From assembly GCF_030525755.1 (NCBI RefSeq), contig NZ_JAUNEC010000048.1:1-12876 (forward strand): a DNA stretch of 12,876 nucleotides. The letters run 5' to 3'. A model generated the notes under the pieces. The model made no database searches. It had not been told where the DNA came from and saw only the letters and a list, made by a program, of their open reading frames with translations. Shown here in pieces: positions 1 to 6,018 of this stretch. Origin of the DNA: Alysiella sp. (GTDB lineage Bacteria > Pseudomonadota > Gammaproteobacteria > Burkholderiales > Neisseriaceae). Both the position numbers and the translations under genes were made by a program. Within the stretch, counting starts at the first letter, position 1. Each line of letters begins with the position of its first letter.

Positions 1-409
1 GCGTTTGCGCGTCCAAAGTGTAGAGCGTTTTGGCTTCAATTTCATCGCCCAAAACGCCGTGTGGGTAGGTTTGGCTGTCGGGGTCGCCTAAAAATAAGAC
101 TTTATTTTTAAAAACAATCGGCTGACTATCAGGTAAAAGATGAATATTTTTGGCAGAAGCGGCTGTATGCAACTCTTTTTGTGGAAAGGTGCAATTGAGA
201 ATGGGATAAAAAATCTCGCCATCTTGTGCTTTGGCAAGCCAACACTCGGGGCTTAACACAAGATTTTTCCATTCCATAGGGGTATTAAAATCTTCATCTG
301 CTATGCGTGTGATTGGCGGCAGGGTGTGTTCCGATGGCGCGACAAAATTCGGCTCAGCTTGACACGCATTCAATAAAAATAAATTCATTAAAATCAAATA
401 TTTTATCAT
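1..409 (-). CDS. Predicted lipoprotein of unknown function, C-terminus beyond the window
   Basis: I do not recognise the family. The 136 visible codons start at an ATG preceded by a good ribosome binding site (AAGGAAA, seven bases before it). The N-terminus is a short lipoprotein signal (M-I-K-Y, a hydrophobic stretch, then the lipobox L-N-A-C with Cys16 as lipidation site), so the mature protein should be membrane anchored. Two further cysteines (Cys56 and Cys73) could form a disulfide. The rest is polar with a segment rich in Gly, Asp and Pro near residues 108-123 (LGDPDSQTYPHGVLGDE). No catalytic motif is visible. It lies 93 bases downstream of the tannase-like gene on the same strand, separated by a miniature inverted-repeat element that may weaken read-through. 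The gene is open to the window edge, so length and C-terminus are unknown. Confidence 0.75.
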   Translation of the reverse strand, partial: MIKYLILMNLFLLNACQAEPNFVAPSEHTLPPITRIADEDFNTPMEWKNLVLSPECWLAKAQDGEIFYPILNCTFPQKELHTAASAKNIHLLPDSQPIVFKNKVLFLGDPDSQTYPHGVLGDEIEAKTLYTLDAQT

Positions 410-424
410 GTAAATTTTCCTTTT

Positions 425-436
425 AGGCTGCTTGAA
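425..436 (+). repeat. Degenerate DNA uptake sequence (11 of 12)
   Basis: AGGCTGCTTGAA differs from the window's DUS by one base (C to T). It lies between the lipoprotein start and the miniature element, inside the 5' untranslated region of the lipoprotein gene. Confidence 0.6.
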
Positions 437-440
437 ATAA

Positions 441-499
441 TACAGTCGCAGAATTGAAAAGCACTGACCTTATATTGCATTTTCACTTCCACGACTGTA
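441..499. mobile_element. Internally deleted Correia-like miniature element (about 59 bp)
   Basis: The ends are inverted repeats: TACAGTCGCAGAATTGAAAA on the left, and the right end read in reverse starts TACAGTCG and continues GTGAAAATGCA, with a few differences. The left sequence is nearly the same as the terminal repeat of the element at 2239-2344. Only about a dozen bases separate the two arms, so the central core present in the other two copies is missing. It begins four bases after the stop codon of the tannase-like gene. When transcribed from that gene it should fold into a hairpin and may act as the 3' end or as a processing site. Confidence 0.65.
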
Positions 500-502
500 T
501 TT

Positions 503-2113
503 TTATTTTGTGCTGCTGATTTGTTTCGCCCACGCAAACAGCTCTTCCAAATCATAATCACCACCATGTCCCTGCCCCCAAGGTAATGAAAAATCAACTT
601 CTTTTCGCTCATTTTCCAATTTCAATGCCAACAAAGTCGGAATGGCAAGCGAAGTATCGCGGTCGTTCACACCATGACGAATGCGGTAGTATTTTGTTTT
701 TGAAGTGAAATTCATCGCGTTCATCATGTGGACGATTTTCGGGTCGGCTGTTTGGCTGCCTGAAACGGTGCTGTGTTTTGCACCAAACTCGGTAAAGTGT
801 TTTTTATCAATCATTTGGTCGCCAAACAAATTGTTTTCACCTGTGGATAAATCCACGCCATCAAAGGCAGGGGTGGTTTTTTGTCTGCCAACTGATTTAG
901 CGTATGCATCAAAATCCACGCTTTTTACCATACCATTGATGTCGCCTTTCAAGTTGGTTTTTTCCACTTTTAACCAAGTAGCACGTTTGACTTCATCAAT
1001 TTGCGCTTTATCGTAAGATGTTGTTTCATAACCCAATACATTTTGAGCGGAAAGCAACAATTTATGCTCAATGTATTTTTTGAAACTGCCGTTGCCGTGT
1101 TTATCTAAAGTCAAAGACTCTTTGGTTGGCACGACTTTGTTGTTTTGGGTTTTGTAAGTGTGATGATGCAGTTTTAAATTATTGATATAGTTTGGAAAAA
1201 GATTTTTCAGGCTGCCTGAAAGCTGAATTTGCTCGGCGGTTTGTGTACCTTTAATCAATTTACGTTCCACATCGTAACCCAATTGATTGATTTGGATTTT
1301 TTCGTAATCGTTCACACCATTGAATTGCCATTCGTAAGCCATATCCGCGTGTTCCAAATTGGTAATCGGGCAGTAGGCGGACACAGCAAAGATGTCGTCC
1401 GAAGCGTCTGCTGCACCCATTTCACGCAAAAGTGGCGCAAACTCGGGCGCATTACCACTGGTGCCGAGCAATGCCGACAATGCGCCACCTGCTGATGTGC
1501 CATTGCTGATGATTTTGTTGGCATCGCCAGCCATATTTTTGTCGTTGAATTTCAGGTATTTAACAGCAGCTTTTAAATCCAAAATGGCGGCAGGCGCGCG
1601 ACCTGTGGCTTCGGTGCGACCGCGTGCGCCCACGCTGGCAACCACATAACCTTTTGATAATGCGGTCATAATTGAATTTGGGGTTTGTTTACGTCTGTCT
1701 AATTGCGGTTTGCTGGCTGTGGCGGGCATGTAGCCGCCAACGTGGTTGGGCAAGAAAATCGGTGCGGTTTGGGCATTGAAACCGTCCACGCTTTCGCCTT
1801 TGAAATAGGCTTCGGGAATGTACACATTCATGAATTGATAGCGTGTATCGCTGGGATTTAACACATACACAATGTTTTCAAATGCGCGATACGATACCGT
1901 TTGACCATTGAGTTCAAATGATTTTGTTTCGCCTTTTAATTGCGAAAAATCCAAATTTTGCGGAATGGGGTGTTGGGTTAATTCGGTTTTTTTGGGCGAC
2001 ATGACGGGTGCTTTCTGTTCGCTTGTCTGGATAGGAATGTTTTGGTTGGTACTGTGGGAACAAGCAGTCAAAGCGGTAAGCACAATCAAGGACATGATTT
2101 TATTTTGTTTCAT
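503..2113 (-). CDS. Subtype-B tannase-like esterase, predicted lipoprotein
   Basis: Alpha/beta-hydrolase of the tannase/feruloyl esterase type, expected to cleave gallate or related phenolic esters. I take the ATG at 2113 (536 residues) rather than an upstream TTG in frame, because it has GGAAAG seven bases before it and begins directly with a signal peptide ending in the lipobox L-T-A-C (Cys18). The enzyme should therefore be lipid anchored in the envelope. Visible landmarks are the oxyanion-type segment LPNHVGGYMP (121-130), VASVGARGRT (158-167), the nucleophile elbow G-T-S-A-G-G with Ser207, the acid region GVNDRDTS (481-488) and the catalytic His516 in GQGHGGDYD. The order Ser, Asp, His and the GHGGDYD ending match bacterial subtype-B tannases as I know them. 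Residues 300-460 probably form the lid. An exact DUS is embedded in the reading frame near residue 300. True substrate is inferred, not shown. Confidence 0.85.
   Translation of the reverse strand: MKQNKIMSLIVLTALTACSHSTNQNIPIQTSEQKAPVMSPKKTELTQHPIPQNLDFSQLKGETKSFELNGQTVSYRAFENIVYVLNPSDTRYQFMNVYIPEAYFKGESVDGFNAQTAPIFLPNHVGGYMPATASKPQLDRRKQTPNSIMTALSKGYVVASVGARGRTEATGRAPAAILDLKAAVKYLKFNDKNMAGDANKIISNGTSAGGALSALLGTSGNAPEFAPLLREMGAADASDDIFAVSAYCPITNLEHADMAYEWQFNGVNDYEKIQINQLGYDVERKLIKGTQTAEQIQLSGSLKNLFPNYINNLKLHHHTYKTQNNKVVPTKESLTLDKHGNGSFKKYIEHKLLLSAQNVLGYETTSYDKAQIDEVKRATWLKVEKTNLKGDINGMVKSVDFDAYAKSVGRQKTTPAFDGVDLSTGENNLFGDQMIDKKHFTEFGAKHSTVSGSQTADPKIVHMMNAMNFTSKTKYYRIRHGVNDRDTSLAIPTLLALKLENERKEVDFSLPWGQGHGGDYDLEELFAWAKQISSTK
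753..764 (+). repeat. Near-exact DNA uptake sequence (11 of 12) inside the tannase-like gene
   Basis: TGGCTGCCTGAA matches the DUS except for its first base. It falls in the C-terminal third of the tannase-like coding sequence. Confidence 0.55.
1209..1220 (+). repeat. DNA uptake sequence inside the tannase-like gene
   Basis: Exact AGGCTGCCTGAA. The flanking bases TTC and A make it part of a near-palindrome. On the coding strand it encodes Ser-Gly-Ser-Leu-Lys (299-303). Confidence 0.85.
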
Positions 2114-2148
2114 AATAAATCTTTCCGTCAAAATACGTTTAAAAATAC

Positions 2149-2173
2149 ATTATCTGTAATTTATACAGATAAT
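2149..2173. promoter_or_regulatory. Perfect 10-bp inverted repeat upstream of the tannase-like gene
   Basis: ATTATCTGTA and TACAGATAAT flank a five-base spacer. The repeat lies 36-60 bases before the chosen start codon of the tannase-like gene, where an operator or a 5' untranslated hairpin would be expected. Read towards the gene, a possible -10 (TATAAA) falls between the arms. No clear -35 is visible, so the promoter itself is uncertain. Confidence 0.4.
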
Positions 2174-2238
2174 ATGCCTTTTGAAATGTTAAAAGCATAT
2201 TTTCTCAATCTGTTGTATCAATAACATGGTTGATTTCT

Positions 2239-2344
2239 AGAGTCGCAGAAGTGAAAAAGCAATAAAAGATGACAACGTTTGTTGTGTACAGCAGTAAATA
2301 AGGGCGTTGGTAACGCCATAGTGCTTTTTCAATTCTGCGACTAT
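2239..2344. mobile_element. Correia-like miniature inverted-repeat element (106 bp)
   Basis: The terminal repeats are 23 bases long with two mismatches; the right arm read in reverse starts ATAGTCGCAGAATTGAAAAA. The core contains a short hairpin, GGCGTT ACC AACGCC when read on the minus strand. Its core resembles the element at 5886-5995 (shared CGTT-purine-CCAACGCC, TTAT-TA and TGTACAC blocks in the same order), in the opposite orientation. No reading frame is present. It lies 24 bases after the proA stop codon and may serve as its transcript end. Confidence 0.75.
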
Positions 2345-2368
2345 ATACATCAGTTTACCTAAAAATGA

Positions 2369-3619
2369 TTATATGCGAATTTGCCCATCACCCAATACCA
2401 CCCATTTTTGCGAAGTCAAGCCGTGCAAACCCACAGGTCCGCGTACATGGATTTTGTCGGTGGAAATGCCGATTTCCGCACCTAAACCGTATTCAAAGCC
2501 ATCTGCAAAACGCGTGGAAGCGTTTACCATCACGCTCGCACTGTCCACCAAACGCAAAAAGCGGTTTGCCAGCGTGTAGTTTTCGGTAACAATGCTATCG
2601 GTGTGGTGGCTGCCGTATTGGTTGATGTGTGCGACTGCTGCATCAAAATTATCCACAACTTTGACAGACAAAATCGGCGCAAGATACTCCGTCGCCCAAT
2701 CTGCTTCGGTTGCCACTTCAACATTCGGCAAAATGGCTCGTGTTTTCGGACAGCCGCGCAATTCTACCGATTGGGTCGTGTACAAATCCGCCAATTCAGG
2801 CAAAATTTCAGCAGCGCGTTTTGTGTGGATTAACAAAGTTTCCATTGTATTGCAAGTACCATAACGCGAAGTTTTGGCATTGAATGCAATATCCAAAGCC
2901 TTTGTTTTATCAGCAAATTCATCAATGTAAACGTGGCAAATGCCGTCCAAATGCTTAATCACAGGCACACGCGATTGCTCACTAATCCGTGCCACCAAAC
3001 TTTTACCTCCACGCGGAATAATCACATCAATCAAATCAACCGTTTGTAACATATCGCCCACATATTGACGGTCGGTATTTTCCACAAAACACACTGCGTT
3101 TTCGGGCAAATCTGCTTGGTTAAGTGCTTGCTTTATCAGCTTTACCAACGCCATATTACTGTGAAACGCTTCGCTGCCACCACGCAAAATACAGGCATTG
3201 CCCGATTTCAAACACAAAGCCGCCGCGTCCACCGTAACATTCGGACGAGATTCGTAAATCATGCCAATCACACCAAGCGGTACACGCATTTTGCCTATGC
3301 GTAATCCATTGGGACGTAAACGAAATTCGTCCATTTCGCCCACAGGGTCAGGCAGCGCGATAATTTGCAGCAAACCTTCGCGCATGGTTTTCAGGCTGCC
3401 TGAATGGATTTTCAAGCGGTCTAACATGGCTTTATCCAAACCTTTTTGTTTTGCATTTTCAAGGTCTTGGGTGTTTGCGGCGAGCAAATCGTTTTCATGT
3501 TGCCCAATCAAATCTGCCAAAATCATGAGCGCGTGATTTTTGGCTGCGCTATCGGCTTGGGCGAGTTGGTAAAATGCGGTTTTGGCTTGCGTGGCAATTT
3601 TGAAGATGTAATTTTGCAT
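2369..3619 (-). CDS. proA: Gamma-glutamyl phosphate reductase
   Basis: Second step of proline synthesis: NADPH-dependent reduction of gamma-glutamyl phosphate to glutamate semialdehyde, in the cytoplasm. The 416 residues match the usual family length. Recognisable family segments are RVPLGVIGMIYESRPNVT (112-129), CLKSGNACILRGGSEA (136-151), VIIPRGGKSL (199-208), IKHLDGICHVY (221-231), the catalytic Cys256 in SRYGTCNTMETLL and the C-terminal GLHGLTSQKWV. The start is supported by AAGGAAA four to five bases before the ATG. No proB is adjacent, so the two proline genes are split here. The gene lies downstream of tal on the same strand, but an intrinsic terminator separates them. An exact DUS lies in the frame near residues 72-76. 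Confidence 0.97.
   Translation of the reverse strand: MQNYIFKIATQAKTAFYQLAQADSAAKNHALMILADLIGQHENDLLAANTQDLENAKQKGLDKAMLDRLKIHSGSLKTMREGLLQIIALPDPVGEMDEFRLRPNGLRIGKMRVPLGVIGMIYESRPNVTVDAAALCLKSGNACILRGGSEAFHSNMALVKLIKQALNQADLPENAVCFVENTDRQYVGDMLQTVDLIDVIIPRGGKSLVARISEQSRVPVIKHLDGICHVYIDEFADKTKALDIAFNAKTSRYGTCNTMETLLIHTKRAAEILPELADLYTTQSVELRGCPKTRAILPNVEVATEADWATEYLAPILSVKVVDNFDAAVAHINQYGSHHTDSIVTENYTLANRFLRLVDSASVMVNASTRFADGFEYGLGAEIGISTDKIHVRGPVGLHGLTSQKWVVLGDGQIRI
3393..3404 (+). repeat. DNA uptake sequence inside proA
   Basis: Exact AGGCTGCCTGAA. On the coding strand it again reads Ser-Gly-Ser-Leu-Lys. Confidence 0.85.
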
Positions 3620-3644
3620 GATGTTTCCTTGTCAAAATGGTTTC

Positions 3645-3656
3645 AGGCTGCCTGAA
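3645..3656 (+). repeat. DNA uptake sequence in the tal-proA spacer
   Basis: Exact copy within the palindromic context TTTCAGGCTGCCTGAAA. It lies between the tal terminator and the proA ribosome binding site. Confidence 0.85.
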
Positions 3657-3662
3657 AATATT

Positions 3663-3687
3663 GAAAAGGCGGATATGAAACCCGCCT
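3663..3687 (-). terminator. Intrinsic terminator of tal
   Basis: Read on the minus strand, AGGCGG and CCGCCT form a six-base-pair stem around a nine-base loop, followed directly by TTTTC. It begins 11 bases after the tal stop codon and separates tal from proA. Confidence 0.65.
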
Positions 3688-3697
3688 GTGAAATGAT

Positions 3698-4753
3698 TTA
3701 TGCCAATGGTGCCAACAATTTGGCAAAGGCTTCTTCAAATTGTTTTAAGCCATCGTCTTGTAAACGCGTTGCCAAAGTTTCTAGATTGATGCCCAAATTT
3801 TCTACTTCGGTAATGTGTGCCAATGCGGCTTCGGTGTTTTCAGGCAGCGTTTCTGCTGCGGTACCGTGTGCGATAAAGGCTTTAAGGGTGGCATCGGGAA
3901 CAGTATTGACAGTATGTTGTCCAATTAAACTATCCACATACAATGTATCTGAATAATCTGGATTTTTTACACCTGTTGATGCCCATAAGAGCGATACTGG
4001 ATTTGCACCTTGTTGTTGCAGTTTGCTGAATGTAGGTGCAACAAAATACTGTTGCCAATCTTGATAGACAACTTTTGCCAGCGCAATGGCAGTTTTGCCT
4101 TGTAAGTTTTCAGGCAGCGTTGTGTCCAAAGCGGCATCTACGCGTGAAATGAAAAAGCTGGCAACCACTTGAATGTGTGCTACTTTGCCACCTGTTGTCA
4201 AACGGCGTGTGATGCCTTCTTGGTAAGCGGCGTAGGCTTTGCGGGTTTGTTCGCGTGAAAACAATAAGGTTAAGTTTACACAAATGCCTTCTGCGACCAA
4301 TTCGGTTAGGGCTTCTAAACCCGCATCGGTGGCTGGCACTTTTATCATGACATTAGGGCGATTGATGGCTGCATACAAACGTTTGGCTTCGACAACTGTA
4401 CCTTGTGCATCGTGGCTTAATTCTGGCGATACTTCTAGACTCACAAAACCTGTTTTGCCTTGACTGCTGTCAAATTCAGCTCGGCACACATCACAGGCTG
4501 CCTGAACATCTGCCACCGCCAATGTTTCATAAATGTCTTTGGCAGTTTTGCCTGCTTGTTTTAATTGAGCGATTTCGGGTGCATAAAGTGCATCGCCTGA
4601 AAAGGCTTTTTGGAAAATAGCAGGATTGGATGTTACGCCACATACACCTTGTTCCAGCATATGCGCCAATTCACCACTTTGAATCAAGCTGCGTGATAAA
4701 TTGTCCAACCAGATTTGTTGTCCCAATTTTTTAACTTCGGCTAAAATGGTCAT
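3698..4753 (-). CDS. tal: Transaldolase
   Basis: Cytoplasmic enzyme of the non-oxidative pentose phosphate pathway. It moves a dihydroxyacetone unit between sedoheptulose-7-phosphate and glyceraldehyde-3-phosphate. The 351 residues fit the long type of transaldolase. Landmarks are IWLDNLSR (14-21) with Asp17, GVTSNPAIF (39-47), FVSLEVSP (103-110) and the Schiff-base lysine Lys138 in NVMIKVPATDAGLEAL. A weak ribosome binding site (AAAGG) precedes the ATG by nine bases. The gene diverges from kdsD across a 123-base spacer. As I recall, tal and the kdsD homologue are also neighbours in Neisseria meningitidis, which supports both calls. An exact DUS lies in the reading frame around residues 84-88. 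Confidence 0.96.
   Translation of the reverse strand: MTILAEVKKLGQQIWLDNLSRSLIQSGELAHMLEQGVCGVTSNPAIFQKAFSGDALYAPEIAQLKQAGKTAKDIYETLAVADVQAACDVCRAEFDSSQGKTGFVSLEVSPELSHDAQGTVVEAKRLYAAINRPNVMIKVPATDAGLEALTELVAEGICVNLTLLFSREQTRKAYAAYQEGITRRLTTGGKVAHIQVVASFFISRVDAALDTTLPENLQGKTAIALAKVVYQDWQQYFVAPTFSKLQQQGANPVSLLWASTGVKNPDYSDTLYVDSLIGQHTVNTVPDATLKAFIAHGTAAETLPENTEAALAHITEVENLGINLETLATRLQDDGLKQFEEAFAKLLAPLA
4495..4506 (+). repeat. DNA uptake sequence inside tal
   Basis: Exact AGGCTGCCTGAA without the palindromic TTC before it, which shows that this orientation and spelling is the true 12-mer. Confidence 0.85.
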
Positions 4754-4836
4754 ATTGTGATGCCTTTCTGATTTGTGGTTTTTAAAGTGGACTATGCTAA
4801 CGCGTTTTGAAGTCTTTGAACAGAGTAAAACCTTTC

Positions 4837-4848
4837 AGGCTGCCTGAA
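4837..4848 (+). repeat. DNA uptake sequence in the tal-kdsD divergent spacer
   Basis: Exact copy in the context TTTCAGGCTGCCTGAAA, 28 bases before the kdsD start codon. Confidence 0.85.
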
Positions 4849-4876
4849 AATCAGAACCAACAGGAGAATAAAGGAT

Positions 4877-5845
4877 ATGTCGGAACATTATTTACAATGG
4901 GCGCGTGCCGCTATGCACACCGAATCACACGCGATTAAAGAAGTGGCTGACTCACTTGACACATATTTTACGGCAGCCATTCAGTCATTATTGACATGCA
5001 AAGGTCGCGTGATTGTGATGGGCATGGGTAAATCAGGACACATTGGGCGCAAAGCGGCTGCTACTCTAGCTTCAACGGGAACACCTGCTTTTTTTGTCCA
5101 CCCTGCTGAAGCTGCACATGGCGATTTGGGTATGGTCGCGGATAACGATGTGATTTTGGCTTTGTCCAATTCGGGTGAAAGTGATGAAATTGTACAAATT
5201 TTGCCTGCACTCAAACGCAAACGCATTACTTTAATTGGCATAACCAGTAAACCGCATTCCACAATGGCACGCCATGCTGATATACACATTACAGCTTCAG
5301 TTTCACAAGAAGCCTGTCCACTGGGTTTGGCACCCACGTCCAGCACCACAGCTGTTTTGGCATTGTGTGATGCTTTGGCTGTGGTTTTGTTGCAAGCACG
5401 CCGTTTTACCCCAGATGATTTTGCATTGAGCCACCCAGCAGGCAGCTTGGGACGCAGACTGCTAACTACGGTTGCGGATATCATGGTACGCGATGATGCT
5501 GTGCCATCTGTGGTAAAAGGCACTTTATTGAAAACCGCCCTTTTCCAAATGAGTGAAAAAGGTTTGGGCATGTTGGCTGTGGTAGATGAAACAGGCTGCC
5601 TGAAAGGGATTGTTACCGATGGTGATTTGCGCCGTTTGTTTGAAACCCGCGACCATTTTGCCGATTTAAAAGTTGATGATGTGATGAAACACAATCCGAT
5701 TACCTTGCCGCCTGAACGCTTGGCAAGTGAGGCGATTAAGTTAATGGAGGAGAAAAACATCAATGGTTTATTGGTCTGTGATACACACAATCAATTATTA
5801 GGGGCATTGAACATGAATATGTTGCTGCACGCACGCGTGTATTAA
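4877..5845 (+). CDS. kdsD: Arabinose-5-phosphate isomerase
   Basis: Converts ribulose-5-phosphate to arabinose-5-phosphate, the first committed precursor of Kdo for lipooligosaccharide; cytoplasmic. An N-terminal SIS domain (about 35-185) carries VIVMGMGKSGHIGRK (45-59), the HPAEAAHGDLGM segment (75-86), LALSNSGESDEI (94-105) and APTSSTTAVLALCDALA (152-168). Two CBS domains follow at about 197-256 and 266-318. The 322-residue length and this order are those of the KdsD/KpsF/GutQ family; KdsD is the default in a Neisseriaceae genome. AGGAG ten bases before the ATG supports the start. In meningococci this gene is followed by kdsC and lpt genes as I recall, but here it ends alone at a terminator. 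An exact DUS inside the first CBS domain encodes Gly-Cys-Leu-Lys (240-243). Confidence 0.93.
   Translation: MSEHYLQWARAAMHTESHAIKEVADSLDTYFTAAIQSLLTCKGRVIVMGMGKSGHIGRKAAATLASTGTPAFFVHPAEAAHGDLGMVADNDVILALSNSGESDEIVQILPALKRKRITLIGITSKPHSTMARHADIHITASVSQEACPLGLAPTSSTTAVLALCDALAVVLLQARRFTPDDFALSHPAGSLGRRLLTTVADIMVRDDAVPSVVKGTLLKTALFQMSEKGLGMLAVVDETGCLKGIVTDGDLRRLFETRDHFADLKVDDVMKHNPITLPPERLASEAIKLMEEKNINGLLVCDTHNQLLGALNMNMLLHARVY
5593..5604 (+). repeat. DNA uptake sequence inside kdsD
   Basis: Exact AGGCTGCCTGAA on the coding strand, encoding the turn Gly-Cys-Leu-Lys in the first CBS domain. Confidence 0.85.
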
Positions 5846-5847
5846 AT

Positions 5848-5882
5848 TTAAGGCTGCCTGAAAGGGTTTCAGGCAGCCTTAA
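5848..5882. terminator. Bidirectional terminator made of two inverted DNA uptake sequences
   Basis: Two exact DUS face each other (5851-5862 and 5868-5879) and give a perfect 16-base-pair stem with a GGG loop, starting two bases after the kdsD stop codon. Inverted DUS pairs of this kind are known 3' ends in Neisseriaceae. There is no run of T after it on either strand. Confidence 0.75.
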
Positions 5883-5885
5883 TTG

Positions 5886-5995
5886 ATAGTCATTTCAAAT
5901 TAAAAAAGTACAGCGTTGCCAACGCCATTATGTATTAATATGAAGTGTACACGGCTCTCGTTATCGCCTTGTCCGTGTTAATTTGAAACGACTAT
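5886..5995. mobile_element. Correia-like miniature inverted-repeat element (110 bp)
   Basis: The ends are 18-base inverted repeats with one mismatch: ATAGTCATTTCAAATTAA, and the right arm read in reverse is ATAGTCGTTTCAAATTAA. TA follows the right end. The core contains GTACAGCGTTGCC near the left and TCGCCTTGTCCGTG near the right. From memory these match GTACGGCGTTGCC and TCGCCTTGTCCTG of the Neisseria Correia repeat, and 110 bases fits its short form (about 104-108). It is wedged between the kdsD terminator and the znuD stop codon and has no reading frame. Confidence 0.8.
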
Positions 5996-6018
5996 ATGTG
6001 ATGACATTTTTTCTTTCA

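Noticed and set aside
2114..2131. TTG start six codons upstream for the tannase-like gene
   Set aside because: The downstream ATG has the ribosome binding site at the right distance and starts exactly with the lipoprotein signal; the TTG form would add a non-signal extension.
4981..5790. Long open frame (269 codons) antisense to kdsD
   Set aside because: It lies wholly within a gene with clear SIS and CBS motifs. Its translation is low in complexity and shows no family motif, so it is a codon-usage shadow.
5886..5995. Promoter or structured non-coding RNA of kdsD or znuD
   Set aside because: The terminal inverted repeats, TA at the right end, and the related copy elsewhere in the window indicate a miniature mobile element.
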